Shown piece by piece: positions 8,783-17,282 of a DNA stretch of 64,000 nucleotides. The stretch covers positions 1 to 64,000 of the forward strand of contig JAIYAX010000018.1 of the NCBI GenBank assembly GCA_027488815.1. Reading direction: 5' to 3'. Made by a program: the position numbers and the translations under genes. The stretch is from Cytophagaceae bacterium. GTDB taxonomy: Bacteria > Bacteroidota > Bacteroidia > Cytophagales > JAIYAX01. The first letter of the stretch is position 1. Each line of letters begins with the position of its first letter. A model generated the notes under the pieces. The model searched no databases, was not told the origin of the DNA, and worked only from the letters and a program-made list of their open reading frames with translations.

Positions 8783-10312
8783 ATGGACTATCGCAAGCTT
8801 AGTAGTGAGCAAAAACTGAAAATTAAAACACTGGCCGAACTAAAAGCTGTCAATTACGAACCAAAATCAATCAAACAAGAACTAAGAGACAATCTTATTG
8901 AGGCCTTGAAAACTGGCCGAAATGTATTTGAAGGGATTTGGGGATACGACGAAACGGTCATTCCGGAAATTGAAAGGGCACTTCTCTCGACACACCATAT
9001 GCTTTTATTGGGCCTGAGGGGGCAAGCCAAAACCAGATTGGCCAGAATGATGGTTCTACTGCTTGATGAATACATTCCGGTAGTTGAAGACTCCGAATTG
9101 AATGACGACCCTATGCAACCGCTATCCTGGTTTGCAAAAAAGCAAGTGATGGACCTGGGGGATAGGCTTCCTATCGCATGGATGCATCGGACAGAGCGTT
9201 ACACAGAAAAGCTGGCAACTCCTGATGTCAATATTTCTGACCTGATCGGTGATGTTGACCCCATAAAGGCCGCCTCTCTTAAACTGAGCTATGCCGATGA
9301 GCGAGTGATTCACTACGGGCTTATTCCCCGTTCACACAGATGTATTTTTGTGATCAATGAATTGCCTGACTTGCAGGCCCGAATTCAGGTTGGATTGTTT
9401 AACATTTTGCAGGAAGGAGATATTCAAATACGAGGTTTTAAATTACGATTGCCTCTAGATGTGCAATTTGTGTTCACCGCAAACCCAGAGGACTACACCA
9501 ACCGGGGATCGATTGTTACTCCGCTCAAGGACCGAATTGATAGTCAGATCATCACACATTATCCAAGATCGATTGAAACCGGAAGAAAAATCACCCAACA
9601 GGAAGCAAAGACACAAGATGGTCAAAATGAATTGGTTGAAGTTGTTCCTTTGGTTTATGATCTGATCGAGCAGGTGGCTGTTGAGGCCAGGAAAAGCGAA
9701 TACATAGATGCAAAAAGCGGGGTATCAGCCAGGCTAACCATTTCGGCAGCTGAAAACCTGATGGCCTCTGCTGAGCGCAGATGTCTGAAGTTTAAAGAAC
9801 CCAAGACTACTACCCGTGTGAGTGATCTGCTTGCCACCATTCCATCAATTACCGGTAAAGTGGAGTTGGTATATGAGGGCGAACAGGAAGGTGCCGCAAT
9901 TGTGGCTTTTAGCCTGTTGGGAAAGGCTATCCGAAGCCAGTTTGAGCTCTATTTTCCGAATCCGGAGCAAATCAGGAAACAGAAAGCACAGAATCCCTAC
10001 AAACCGATCATTGATTGGTTTGGACAAGGTGCCTTGGTTGAGTTGCCGAATGACCTAACCGAGCAAGAGTATAGGGCCAGATTATCAAAAGTCACCGGGC
10101 TGAAAGAATTGGTAAAATCAAAAATGCCGGGATTGAGTGAAGGTAGTATGTTCTTTTACATGGAATTTGTACTTCATGGGTTATCTGAGTTTTCACAAAT
10201 CAACAAAGCCCCTCTCATAGCAGGGATACAGTTCAGCGATTTATTAAGCAGTATGTTTAATAAAATGCAAGACGGTGACTCTGAGGAAATGGATGAAGAG
10301 GACAACCAATAA
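8783..10312 (+). CDS. AAA+ ATPase of the magnesium-chelatase/MoxR-like type
   Basis: A 509-residue ATPase. The nucleotide loop near residues 76-84 reads GLRGQAKTRL, so the last Gly of the usual GxxGxGKT is Ala. Walker B is in CIFVINELPDL, and sensor-type residues follow in FVFTANPEDYTNRGSIVTPLKDRID, typical of chelatase I and MoxR proteins. The C-terminus is acidic (DGDSEEMDEEDNQ). It should act with the VWA protein encoded 3 bp upstream, probably as a remodelling or insertion machine; the target is unknown. A bidirectional terminator follows directly. Confidence 0.85.
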   Translation: MDYRKLSSEQKLKIKTLAELKAVNYEPKSIKQELRDNLIEALKTGRNVFEGIWGYDETVIPEIERALLSTHHMLLLGLRGQAKTRLARMMVLLLDEYIPVVEDSELNDDPMQPLSWFAKKQVMDLGDRLPIAWMHRTERYTEKLATPDVNISDLIGDVDPIKAASLKLSYADERVIHYGLIPRSHRCIFVINELPDLQARIQVGLFNILQEGDIQIRGFKLRLPLDVQFVFTANPEDYTNRGSIVTPLKDRIDSQIITHYPRSIETGRKITQQEAKTQDGQNELVEVVPLVYDLIEQVAVEARKSEYIDAKSGVSARLTISAAENLMASAERRCLKFKEPKTTTRVSDLLATIPSITGKVELVYEGEQEGAAIVAFSLLGKAIRSQFELYFPNPEQIRKQKAQNPYKPIIDWFGQGALVELPNDLTEQEYRARLSKVTGLKELVKSKMPGLSEGSMFFYMEFVLHGLSEFSQINKAPLIAGIQFSDLLSSMFNKMQDGDSEEMDEEDNQ

Positions 10313-10336
10313 AAAAGCCCCTTTTCAGGGGCTTTT
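10313..10336 (+). terminator. Bidirectional intrinsic terminator
   Basis: The stem AAGCCCC/GGGGCTT (10315-10321 and 10329-10335) has a short TTTTCA-type loop with A and T runs on either side. It can end the plus-strand AAA+ gene and the minus-strand tRNA-Pro transcript. Confidence 0.8.
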
Positions 10337-10341
10337 GCCTG

Positions 10342-10415
10342 TCGGGGTGGCGGGATTTGAACCCACGACCTCTCGCACCCCATGCGAACACGCTACCGAA
10401 CTGCGCTACACCCCG
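10342..10415 (-). tRNA. tRNA-Pro(GGG)
   Basis: A 74-nt cloverleaf: acceptor CGGGGTG pairs with CACCCCG, discriminator A, D arm GCGC...GTAGCGT, anticodon stem TTCGC/GCGAG with loop ATGGGGT giving anticodon GGG, and T arm GTGGGTTCAAATCCCGC. CCA is not encoded. It decodes CCC/CCU proline codons. Confidence 0.95.
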
Positions 10416-10491
10416 AGATATCCCGTATGAAACGAGGTATCCCGGGTATTAACATGGCGAGGTGAACACGACGCACCCATCGACAAGGCTG

Positions 10492-10499
10492 CAAAGATA
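10492..10499 (-). promoter_or_regulatory. -7 element upstream of tRNA-Pro
   Basis: The minus strand reads TATCTTTG, a perfect TAnnTTTG. No clear TTTG lies 19 bases upstream. Transcription from here would leave a leader of about 70 nt before the tRNA, which contains an imperfect hairpin (10419-10442). Confidence 0.45.
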
Positions 10500-10527
10500 A
10501 CAATTAACCTTTTAGAGCTACTAAGGT

Positions 10528-12858
10528 CTATTTTTTGTTAGAGTCCCTCTCTTTTTGCATAGGGTTTTGCTCCCTGAATCTTCTCTGATCTTTGAACATT
10601 TTAAAGCGGTCTGCAGTGATTTGGCGAGGGATGCTGTTGTTTCCCTGATTGATGTCCGCCGTTTCAAAAAATGGATCAAGCACGAATTGCTTCACAGGCT
10701 TTTGGGTCACCAGTGTCTTGGTGATTTCCTGTTCATTGTACCTCCATATTTCAGCAGGAATTCGAACGATCTCTTCTCCACCATCTTCGTAAATCATCTT
10801 CACAATAACAGGCATAACCAACCCTCCACTATTCTTAATCTTCAGTACATGATAAAAGGCTTTTTCATTGATGATGGCTTTTTCTTCCGGGCTTAAGCCT
10901 TCGAACATCTTTTCAAAAGCTTTAACATCCTCATCGTAGACTTTATAGCGATCGTAGGTATTGTAAAAGTCCAGAAGTTCAGGCTTCTCCTCTGTATATC
11001 GCCTCAGTTTAATCTTTTCATTGATTTGATAACTATAGCTTTTTTGTCTGGCAAGATCGTTCTCTTTGCTTTTTTGATTTTCCACTCTGGGGTCTTGTGT
11101 GTCGAGTTGAAAAGTTTTCACTTCCGTTAATTCCTGATCAACCGGTTCGATACCATAAAACCATCCTCTCCAAAACCAGTCCAGGTCTGTTCCCGAGGCA
11201 TCTTCCATAGTGCGGAAAAAGTCAGCTGGCTTAGGGTGTTTAAACGCCCATCTTCTTGAGTATTCCTTAAACGCATAATCAAAAAGCTCACGGCCCAAAA
11301 TGGTTTCACGTAAGATGTTCAATGCTGTAGCAGGTTTGCCATAGGCATTGTTTCCAAAGTTTTTGATTGATTCCGAGTTGGTCATGATCGGTTCAAGCAT
11401 TTTTGGGTCGCTGCTCATGTAGGGGACAATATCTCTTGGGTCACCTCTTCTGGACGGGTAACCTGCCTCCCACTCCTGCTCGGCTAAAAACTGTAGGAAA
11501 GTATTCAGTCCTTCATCCATCCAGGTCCATTGCCTTTCGTCAGAATTAATGATCATAGGGAAAAAGTTATGTCCCACTTCATGTATGACCACCGATGTAA
11601 GCCCGTATTTGGTTCGCTCTGAATAGGTGCCGTCTGCCTCCGGTCTTGGTCCATTGAAACAGATCATCGGGTATTCCATTCCTCCTACTGGCCCATTAAC
11701 CGAAATGGCCACCGGATAGGGATAATCGATACTGAATTTCGAATATACCCTTAAGGTATGGGCAACTGCTTCAGTTGAATATTTCTCCCAAAGTGGATTT
11801 CCTTCTTTAGGGTAGTATGACATGGCCATAACGGTATTTGCACCCACAGGAACGCCCATGGCATCCCAGATAAATTTACGGGAACTCACCCATGCGAAAT
11901 CCCTGACATTTTTTGCTTCAAACACCCATGTTTTGTTCTCTTTCGACTTAGACTTCTCGTTTGTTTCTGCCTCTTGCTGGGTTATGACTACTACCGGACG
12001 CTTAGCCGATTTGGCTTTTATCAATCGTTCTTGTTGTGTTTTAGTGAGCACTTGTGAGGCATTGACCAATACTCCGGTAGCTCCTACAACATGGTCAGCA
12101 GGTGCAGTAATGCTTACTTTATAGTCTCCAAAAACAAGTGCAAACTCACCCGAACCCAAAAATTGCTTATGCTGCCAGCCATTGACATCGTCATAAACAG
12201 CCATTCGAGGATACCACTGGGCCATCTCATAGAGGTAGTTTGCATCGGTGCTAAAGTATTCATAGCCTGACCGACCACCCAGAGTCCGCACCTCATTTAT
12301 TTTGTTGCTCCACTCTACTACAAAAGTGATCTGAGCACCGGGCTTCAACATAGCAGGCAAATCAATTCTCATCATTGTGCCATTTACACTATAGCTCAAG
12401 GCTTTACCAGATGCATCATGCACTTTCCTGATCTTAAATCCACCATCAAAACTTTCTTTTCGGAGTCTTCTCGACAGGTTAGATGAGCTAGTAGTCTCTG
12501 AAATACCGCCGGTTTCCGTCAGATTACTCATTGAGTTCTTCTCAAAAATGTTTTGATCCAACTGCATCCACAGGTATTTCAATTCATCCGGAGAGCGATT
12601 GAAATAGGTCACTTTTTCAGTGCCTGAAATCATTTGATTGGCATCGTCCAGAGTTACATTGATCTCAAAGTCTGCTTTTTGTTGCCAATAGTCAGGCCCG
12701 GCTTGACCGGATGCAGATCTGTAGCGGTTTGGTGTGGGGAGTTCCTGAGCCAACTGGGCAAATTTTGAATACTTGCTTTCCAAATTCTGTCCAATGGAAC
12801 TTCCCAGCATTGAGGTTGTAAGCAATGCTGCTAAAGAGATTTTTCTCAACATTTTCAT
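10528..12858 (-). CDS. M1 family zinc metallopeptidase, exported
   Basis: A 776-residue protein with a signal peptide (cleavage near GSSIGQ). Residues 60-340 form the M1-type N-terminal beta domain. The catalytic site is HEVGH at 426-430 with the third zinc ligand Glu at 449 (WTWMDEG), the HExxH-x18-E spacing of gluzincins. The exopeptidase motif is GGMEYP (about 393-398), in the place of the classical GAMEN. The family releases N-terminal residues from peptides; here it would act in the periplasm or outer membrane. The C-terminal third lacks a T9SS domain. It follows the HupE/UreJ gene by 34 bp, a likely two-gene operon. Confidence 0.9.
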   Translation of the reverse strand: MKMLRKISLAALLTTSMLGSSIGQNLESKYSKFAQLAQELPTPNRYRSASGQAGPDYWQQKADFEINVTLDDANQMISGTEKVTYFNRSPDELKYLWMQLDQNIFEKNSMSNLTETGGISETTSSSNLSRRLRKESFDGGFKIRKVHDASGKALSYSVNGTMMRIDLPAMLKPGAQITFVVEWSNKINEVRTLGGRSGYEYFSTDANYLYEMAQWYPRMAVYDDVNGWQHKQFLGSGEFALVFGDYKVSITAPADHVVGATGVLVNASQVLTKTQQERLIKAKSAKRPVVVITQQEAETNEKSKSKENKTWVFEAKNVRDFAWVSSRKFIWDAMGVPVGANTVMAMSYYPKEGNPLWEKYSTEAVAHTLRVYSKFSIDYPYPVAISVNGPVGGMEYPMICFNGPRPEADGTYSERTKYGLTSVVIHEVGHNFFPMIINSDERQWTWMDEGLNTFLQFLAEQEWEAGYPSRRGDPRDIVPYMSSDPKMLEPIMTNSESIKNFGNNAYGKPATALNILRETILGRELFDYAFKEYSRRWAFKHPKPADFFRTMEDASGTDLDWFWRGWFYGIEPVDQELTEVKTFQLDTQDPRVENQKSKENDLARQKSYSYQINEKIKLRRYTEEKPELLDFYNTYDRYKVYDEDVKAFEKMFEGLSPEEKAIINEKAFYHVLKIKNSGGLVMPVIVKMIYEDGGEEIVRIPAEIWRYNEQEITKTLVTQKPVKQFVLDPFFETADINQGNNSIPRQITADRFKMFKDQRRFREQNPMQKERDSNKK

Positions 12859-12892
12859 TCATTAAAAATTCAAAAATAACAACAATCCGGAA

Positions 12893-13489
12893 CTAGAATG
12901 GCCAGTTTTTACCAATGAGGCTCAAGGACACTCCCAGCACTATGCCCGAAGCAACCATTACATAGGAGGATCGACGGGGCCTGAATAACAAAAAGATCCC
13001 CTGCTGAGCCAGTAAAACTGCAAGAACCAAAAACAACTGTGCCATCTCAATGCCCAGATTAAAAGAGATCAGGGGAAGCAAAATAGAAGCCTCTTTACCC
13101 AACAGACTGCTCAGGTAACCGGAAAAACCAAAGCCATGAACAAGCCCAAAAAGCAAAATCCAGATGTAAACCCAGGAAAAGGAATTTTTTAAAGGATCAA
13201 CCCTTCGACCTGATAGTTGGGTAAGGTGACTTACTGCTGTTGAAGCTATGGTCAAAGGAATTAAAAACTCGATCAACTCAGAGACCGGCCTAAAGTAACC
13301 AAGCGTTGCTAAGGCAAGGGAAAGGGTATGACCCAGGGTAAATCCTGTCACCATGATCAACAACGGCCTCCATTTACTGAAGGAATAGGGAATACAAATA
13401 GAAACAATAAAGACGAGGTGATCATACGCTTGCAAATCAAGGATATGAGCCCAACCCAGAGAAAGAAAGACAGTAAACTCTTCAATCAT
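12893..13489 (-). CDS. HupE/UreJ family membrane protein
   Basis: A 198-residue membrane protein with six or seven hydrophobic helices. HupE/UreJ features are the first helix with HILDLQAYDHLVFI, then FTLGHTLSLALA (His in helix) and LLFGLVHGFGFSGYL. The conserved His and Asp residues bind transition metals. Proteobacterial HupE and UreJ are nickel transport accessories, but no hydrogenase or urease genes are present here, so the transported ion is open. It is divergent from the cupredoxin-like gene and shares a 143-bp control region with a palindrome. Confidence 0.85.
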   Translation of the reverse strand: MIEEFTVFLSLGWAHILDLQAYDHLVFIVSICIPYSFSKWRPLLIMVTGFTLGHTLSLALATLGYFRPVSELIEFLIPLTIASTAVSHLTQLSGRRVDPLKNSFSWVYIWILLFGLVHGFGFSGYLSSLLGKEASILLPLISFNLGIEMAQLFLVLAVLLAQQGIFLLFRPRRSSYVMVASGIVLGVSLSLIGKNWPF

Positions 13490-13533
13490 GTGTAAAAAAA
13501 GCAGAAGACTTTATTTCAGTCAATTACCTTAAA

Positions 13534-13549
13534 TTGCTAAACTTAGCAA
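13534..13549. promoter_or_regulatory. Palindrome in the divergent HupE/cupredoxin control region
   Basis: TTGCTAA-AC-TTAGCAA is a perfect 7-bp inverted repeat with a 2-bp centre. Its position between two divergent genes, both possibly metal-related, makes it a candidate operator. No regulator gene is adjacent. Confidence 0.35.
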
Positions 13550-13632
13550 CTTAATAATTTGTTCATTTTGAAAATCCAAGCGGACTGACTAATTTCGAAC
13601 ATTGATCGTTGCATCGTATTAATGCTTATTCA

Positions 13633-14274
13633 ATGAAGCAAATTATACTCGTATTTTTATTTTGTTGTGTGTTGACCCTCAGTGTGTATGGTCAACAGAC
13701 TCATGTGATCAACACGGTGTCAAATACATTTTCCCCTTCTGTTGTTTATGCCTCAGTTGGAGATCAAATCATAGTTCAATTAAGCACAGGCCATTCCTTC
13801 ACTCAGGTTAATAAGACAAATTACCTCAATAACAGCAACATGCCTTACAGCGGCGGGGTGCAGTTTTTGCCTAATTCTGGAGGAGGTTCATTCACCGTTC
13901 AATCACTCGATACCATCTATTTTGTAAGCTCAGCTTATGCTCACACCGGCATGAAGGGCAAAATCGTAGTGTCAGGAGTAAGTGGTATTCGTGATGTAGG
14001 TATACAAAAACTTCAAGACCTAAGTATTTATCCAAACCCAACCAAGACTCAGGCTACTTTATCATTTTATTTGCCAAGACCAGGGTTGGTTGAATTTTCG
14101 GTGATTAATGCAATTGGTAAAAAAATTAAACCCTTGACGTTTGCTAAGAGCTTGGGCGATGGCGAACAAACTGTAGTTTTAGAAACCAGCTCACTTCCTC
14201 AGGGGATGTACTTCGTGGAAGTCATTTTTAATAACCATAAACTCGTTAAAAGACTATACGTTGTAAACGAATAG
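13633..14274 (+). CDS. Secreted cupredoxin-like protein with T9SS sorting domain
   Basis: A 213-residue exported protein. A signal peptide ends near SVYGQ. Residues about 20-118 look like a plastocyanin/azurin fold: a first His in STGHSF, and the C-terminal loop YFVSSAYAHTGMKGKIVV has the His and Met ligands. The Cys that normally lies three residues before that His is missing (Ser/Ala there). Residues about 133-213 are a type A T9SS sorting domain (IYPNPTKTQATLSF...LPQGMYFVEV). The ATG at 13633 is preferred because it opens the signal peptide directly; a TTG 24 bp upstream is possible. Electron transfer by a type 1 copper site is doubtful. Confidence 0.8.
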   Translation: MKQIILVFLFCCVLTLSVYGQQTHVINTVSNTFSPSVVYASVGDQIIVQLSTGHSFTQVNKTNYLNNSNMPYSGGVQFLPNSGGGSFTVQSLDTIYFVSSAYAHTGMKGKIVVSGVSGIRDVGIQKLQDLSIYPNPTKTQATLSFYLPRPGLVEFSVINAIGKKIKPLTFAKSLGDGEQTVVLETSSLPQGMYFVEVIFNNHKLVKRLYVVNE

Positions 14275-14303
14275 AGCTTTAGACAACTTAATCTTTCCTT
14301 TTT

Positions 14304-15095
14304 ATGATGAATGCTTTTAACTCTCATTATTTTGAAGAGGGTACTATTGCAAAGCTCCAAAAAGAATTTAATGAGTCGAAACCTTACAGGCATCTGATGA
14401 TGGACGGGTTTCTAAATGCCGAACTTGCAGATAGCCTTTACAACAATTTCCCAAGCGTTGAAAAGCTCAACAAGCATTACCATGGCCTAAATGAGCAAAA
14501 ATCTGAAGGTTCAAACTTCAGTGACTTCCATCCGGACTTTACCGTGCTCAGAAGTTCATTGATGAGCAAGGATCTTTACCAATGGCTAAGCAAAGTTACT
14601 GGTATCGAGGATGTATTTATCACCGATGACAATTTAGGAACAGGTCTTCACCAAGGTGCAAATGGAAGCTTTCTCGATATTCATATTGACTTTAACATAC
14701 ATAGTAAGCTTAATGTGCATCGCCGCCTTAACTTACTGATCTACATGAACAAAGGCTGGCAAACCAGTTGGGGAGGTCAGTTGGAAATGTGGAATGCCGA
14801 TATGACCCAGTTGATCAAAAGTGTGAATCCAGAGTTTAATCGTTGTGTAATCTTCGAAACAAGCGAGATCTCGTATCACGGCTATTCAAAAATCACAGTG
14901 CCTGAAGGTGTTACCCGTAAATCATTTTACTCCTACTTCTATACCAAAGAGAGAATGGGGGCAGCTAAATTTCATGATACGGTTTTCAAAGCGAAACCTG
15001 AAGACAGCACTGCTAAGAAGGTGAAAACTACAGTTAAAGAAAACCTCAAGAATTTCACCAAAAAGCAATTGAAAAAGGTTGGCATCAATATCTGA
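14304..15095 (+). CDS. 2OG-Fe(II) oxygenase (prolyl 4-hydroxylase-like)
   Basis: A 263-residue soluble protein. The double-stranded beta-helix core shows the HxD iron ligands in LDIHIDFNIH, a distal His in SYHGYSKI, and the 2-oxoglutarate-binding Arg in GVTRKSFYSYFY. Such enzymes hydroxylate proteins or small molecules using Fe(II), O2 and 2-oxoglutarate. Homologues often accompany glycan or surface-structure genes, but none is seen here, so the substrate is unknown. The C-terminal 40 residues are Lys-rich. A bidirectional terminator separates it from convergent tsf. Confidence 0.82.
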   Translation: MMNAFNSHYFEEGTIAKLQKEFNESKPYRHLMMDGFLNAELADSLYNNFPSVEKLNKHYHGLNEQKSEGSNFSDFHPDFTVLRSSLMSKDLYQWLSKVTGIEDVFITDDNLGTGLHQGANGSFLDIHIDFNIHSKLNVHRRLNLLIYMNKGWQTSWGGQLEMWNADMTQLIKSVNPEFNRCVIFETSEISYHGYSKITVPEGVTRKSFYSYFYTKERMGAAKFHDTVFKAKPEDSTAKKVKTTVKENLKNFTKKQLKKVGINI

Positions 15096-15113
15096 TGACC
15101 CATTCCGTGCAAT

Positions 15114-15143
15114 AAAAAAAGGAGCCCAAAGGCTCCTTTTTTT
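15114..15143 (+). terminator. Bidirectional intrinsic terminator
   Basis: The stem GGAGCC/GGCTCC (15121-15136) has an A run on the left and a T run on the right. It can terminate the plus-strand oxygenase gene and minus-strand tsf. Confidence 0.85.
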
Positions 15144-15161
15144 ATGATTATCTCTCAAGGA

Positions 15162-15995
15162 TTAAGCACCGATGGCAAAGCGCACAAAGGTTGACACTGT
15201 TAAGCCTATGCTGTGATTATCCAGCATCTGGGCGATGGTCATAGAGCCATCCTTTACAAAATCCTGATTGAGCAGGGTGCTGTCTTTGTAGAACTTATTG
15301 AGTTTGCCTAAAGCAATTTTTTCAAGCATGGCTTCCGGCTTTCCTTCTGCACGAGCTTGCTCTTTACCAATCTCGATTTCTCTTTCGATGGTCTTGGCAT
15401 CTACTCCATCCTTGTCTACGGCTACTGGCTTCATAGCGGCAATTTGCATTGCAACATCTTTGCCTACCTCAGTTACAGAGGCGCCATTTACGTTTTTCAT
15501 GGCCACCATCACACCAAGTTTTCCATTTGAGTGGATGTATGGGATTACTTTTTCTCCTTTTACCACTTCATAGGCTGAAACTTCTACTTTCTCACCGATT
15601 TTACCTACCAGGTCTGTGATATGGTCCGCCACTGGCCTGCCTGCAATTGATAAAGAAAGCACATCATCGATTGATCCTGATTTTGCCGTAATTGCTGCCT
15701 CCAAAATAGATTGACCTAATTTAATGAAGTCTTCAGTTTTGGCTACAAAGTCAGTTTCGCAGCTCAATGCAAGCAGAACTCCCTCAGAATCCGAATTTGT
15801 GGTTTGAATAAATATTGCTCCTTCGGAGGTTTGCTTGTCGCTTCTTGAGGCGGATACTTTCTGTCCCTTTTTCCTTAAGATGTCGATGGCTGCATCAAAA
15901 TCGCCTCCTGCTTCTGTCAGGGCTTTCTTACAATCCATCATACCGGCACCTGTCATTTGGCGCAGCTTATTCACATCTTGTGCTGAAATACTCAT
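15162..15995 (-). CDS. tsf: Translation elongation factor Ts
   Basis: A 277-residue guanine-nucleotide exchange factor for EF-Tu. The N-terminal UBA-like domain ISAQDVNKLRQMTGAGMMDCKKAL and the core motif LSCETDFVAKTEDF (about residues 77-90) are diagnostic. The C-terminal segment has LLNQDFVKDGSMTI. It is the last gene of the rplM-rpsI-rpsB-tsf set, but is separated from rpsB by 99 bp with a strong terminator hairpin. Confidence 0.97.
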   Translation of the reverse strand: MSISAQDVNKLRQMTGAGMMDCKKALTEAGGDFDAAIDILRKKGQKVSASRSDKQTSEGAIFIQTTNSDSEGVLLALSCETDFVAKTEDFIKLGQSILEAAITAKSGSIDDVLSLSIAGRPVADHITDLVGKIGEKVEVSAYEVVKGEKVIPYIHSNGKLGVMVAMKNVNGASVTEVGKDVAMQIAAMKPVAVDKDGVDAKTIEREIEIGKEQARAEGKPEAMLEKIALGKLNKFYKDSTLLNQDFVKDGSMTIAQMLDNHSIGLTVSTFVRFAIGA

Positions 15996-16030
15996 GATTC
16001 TAGGTTTTTGAAATGTTGGGTTTAAACTCT

Positions 16031-16065
16031 AAAAAAAATGAACATCGGTTAGAAGCCGATGTTCA
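16031..16065 (-). terminator. Intrinsic terminator between rpsB and tsf
   Basis: A 10-bp perfect stem, TGAACATCGG (16039-16048) and CCGATGTTCA (16056-16065), with a 7-base loop, followed on the minus strand by eight T residues (16038-16031). It would stop or attenuate transcripts coming from rpsB before tsf. Confidence 0.85.
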
Positions 16066-16094
16066 CTGTATTATTAAATTGTTATGAAATAGGA

Positions 16095-16880
16095 TTACTC
16101 TTCTGTCTCTTCGGCAACTACAGGAGCACCGGCAAGTTCTCTTTTCTCGTCCTCATCCTCTCTGGAAGCATCGTCCTTATCTTTCTTGCGCTCCATCAAC
16201 CCTTCTTCGATGGCTTTTCCAAAAGCTTGTACAATCAAAGAAATCGATTTGAAGGCATCATCATTGGCTGGGATCAGGAAGTCGACATTTGAAGGATCAG
16301 AGTTGGTATCCACAATCGCAAATACCGGAATGTTGAGCTTACGAGCTTCAGTAACAGCGATATGTTCCTTTTTAACATCAACTATGAAAATGGCTGAAGG
16401 TAATCTGGTAGAGTCAGAGATTCCACCTAACACTCTTTCGAGCTTGTCTTTCTCTCTCATCAGCATGAGTTTCTCTTTCTTCTGAAGGTTACTTGCACCT
16501 TCTTCTTTGAGAAGTTTCTCAATGGTTCCCAATTTTTTAAGTGACTTTCTTACCGTCACAAAATTGGTAAGCATTCCACCCAGCCAGCGCTCAGTGACAT
16601 AAGGCATTTTAAGCCTTCTGGCTTCATCTGCCACGATCTCTTTCGCTTGCTTTTTAGTCGCTACAAACATGATCTTACGGCCGGAGCGAACAACATGCTT
16701 CACTGCAGCACAAGCTTCATCCAGGCAGGCGAGGGTCTTGTTAATATCGATGATGTGGATACCATTTTTCTCCATGAAAATATATGGAGCCATTTTGGGG
16801 TTCCACTTACGGGTAAGGTGCCCAAAATGAACACCGGCATCCAAAAGGTCTTTGTATTCTAACTGGTGGTTGTTAGCCAT
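16095..16880 (-). CDS. rpsB: 30S ribosomal protein S2
   Basis: A 261-residue S2 protein. Motifs seen are LLDAGVHFGHLTRKWNPKMAPYIF (about residues 12-35), RWLGGMLTNF, and IPVFAIVDTNSDP (about 186-198). The reading frame is open 87 bp further upstream, into the end of rpsI, but the family start MANNHQLEYKDLLDAG fixes the ATG at 16880. The C-terminus is acidic. It lies 10 bp after rpsI. Confidence 0.97.
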   Translation of the reverse strand: MANNHQLEYKDLLDAGVHFGHLTRKWNPKMAPYIFMEKNGIHIIDINKTLACLDEACAAVKHVVRSGRKIMFVATKKQAKEIVADEARRLKMPYVTERWLGGMLTNFVTVRKSLKKLGTIEKLLKEEGASNLQKKEKLMLMREKDKLERVLGGISDSTRLPSAIFIVDVKKEHIAVTEARKLNIPVFAIVDTNSDPSNVDFLIPANDDAFKSISLIVQAFGKAIEEGLMERKKDKDDASREDEDEKRELAGAPVVAEETEE

Positions 16881-16890
16881 GTAACTGTTC

Positions 16891-17277
16891 TTATCGTTTG
16901 CTAAACTGGAATCTTCTGCGTGCTTTTCTTCTTCCGTATTTCTTACGCTCGACCATTCTCGGGTCACGTGTCAGGAAGCCTTCTTTCTTGATCTCTACTC
17001 TCTTCTCAGGGTCGATTTTCACCATGGCACGTGCTATTGCAAGGCGTATGGCTTCAGCCTGACCTGCTACCCCACCACCGGTTACATTGGCATTGATGTC
17101 AAACTTGTTAACCGCATCGATTTTTGTCAAAGGCTGCTTGATGATGATGTCAAGAATATCAGAAGAGAAGTATTCTTGTGCAGTACGGTCGTTAACGGTG
17201 ATTTTGCCTGTTCCAGGAGTTACATAAATTCTGGCAACCGAGGTCTTTCTACGTCCAAGCGTATTAGTAATCTCCAT
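16891..17277 (-). CDS. rpsI: 30S ribosomal protein S9
   Basis: A 128-residue S9. It begins MEITNTLGRRKTSVARIYV, contains GGGVAGQAEAIRLAIARAM, and ends in the basic KKYGRRKARRRFQFSKR tail that reaches the P-site tRNA. It is 5 bp after rplM, the usual L13-S9 pair. Confidence 0.97.
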   Translation of the reverse strand: MEITNTLGRRKTSVARIYVTPGTGKITVNDRTAQEYFSSDILDIIIKQPLTKIDAVNKFDINANVTGGGVAGQAEAIRLAIARAMVKIDPEKRVEIKKEGFLTRDPRMVERKKYGRRKARRRFQFSKR

Positions 17278-17282
17278 GAAAA

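Noticed and set aside
7673-10312. Magnesium chelatase for chlorophyll or cobalamin synthesis
   Set aside because: There is no chelatase H/CobN-type subunit and no tetrapyrrole gene in the window. The pair matches a broader AAA/VWA class.
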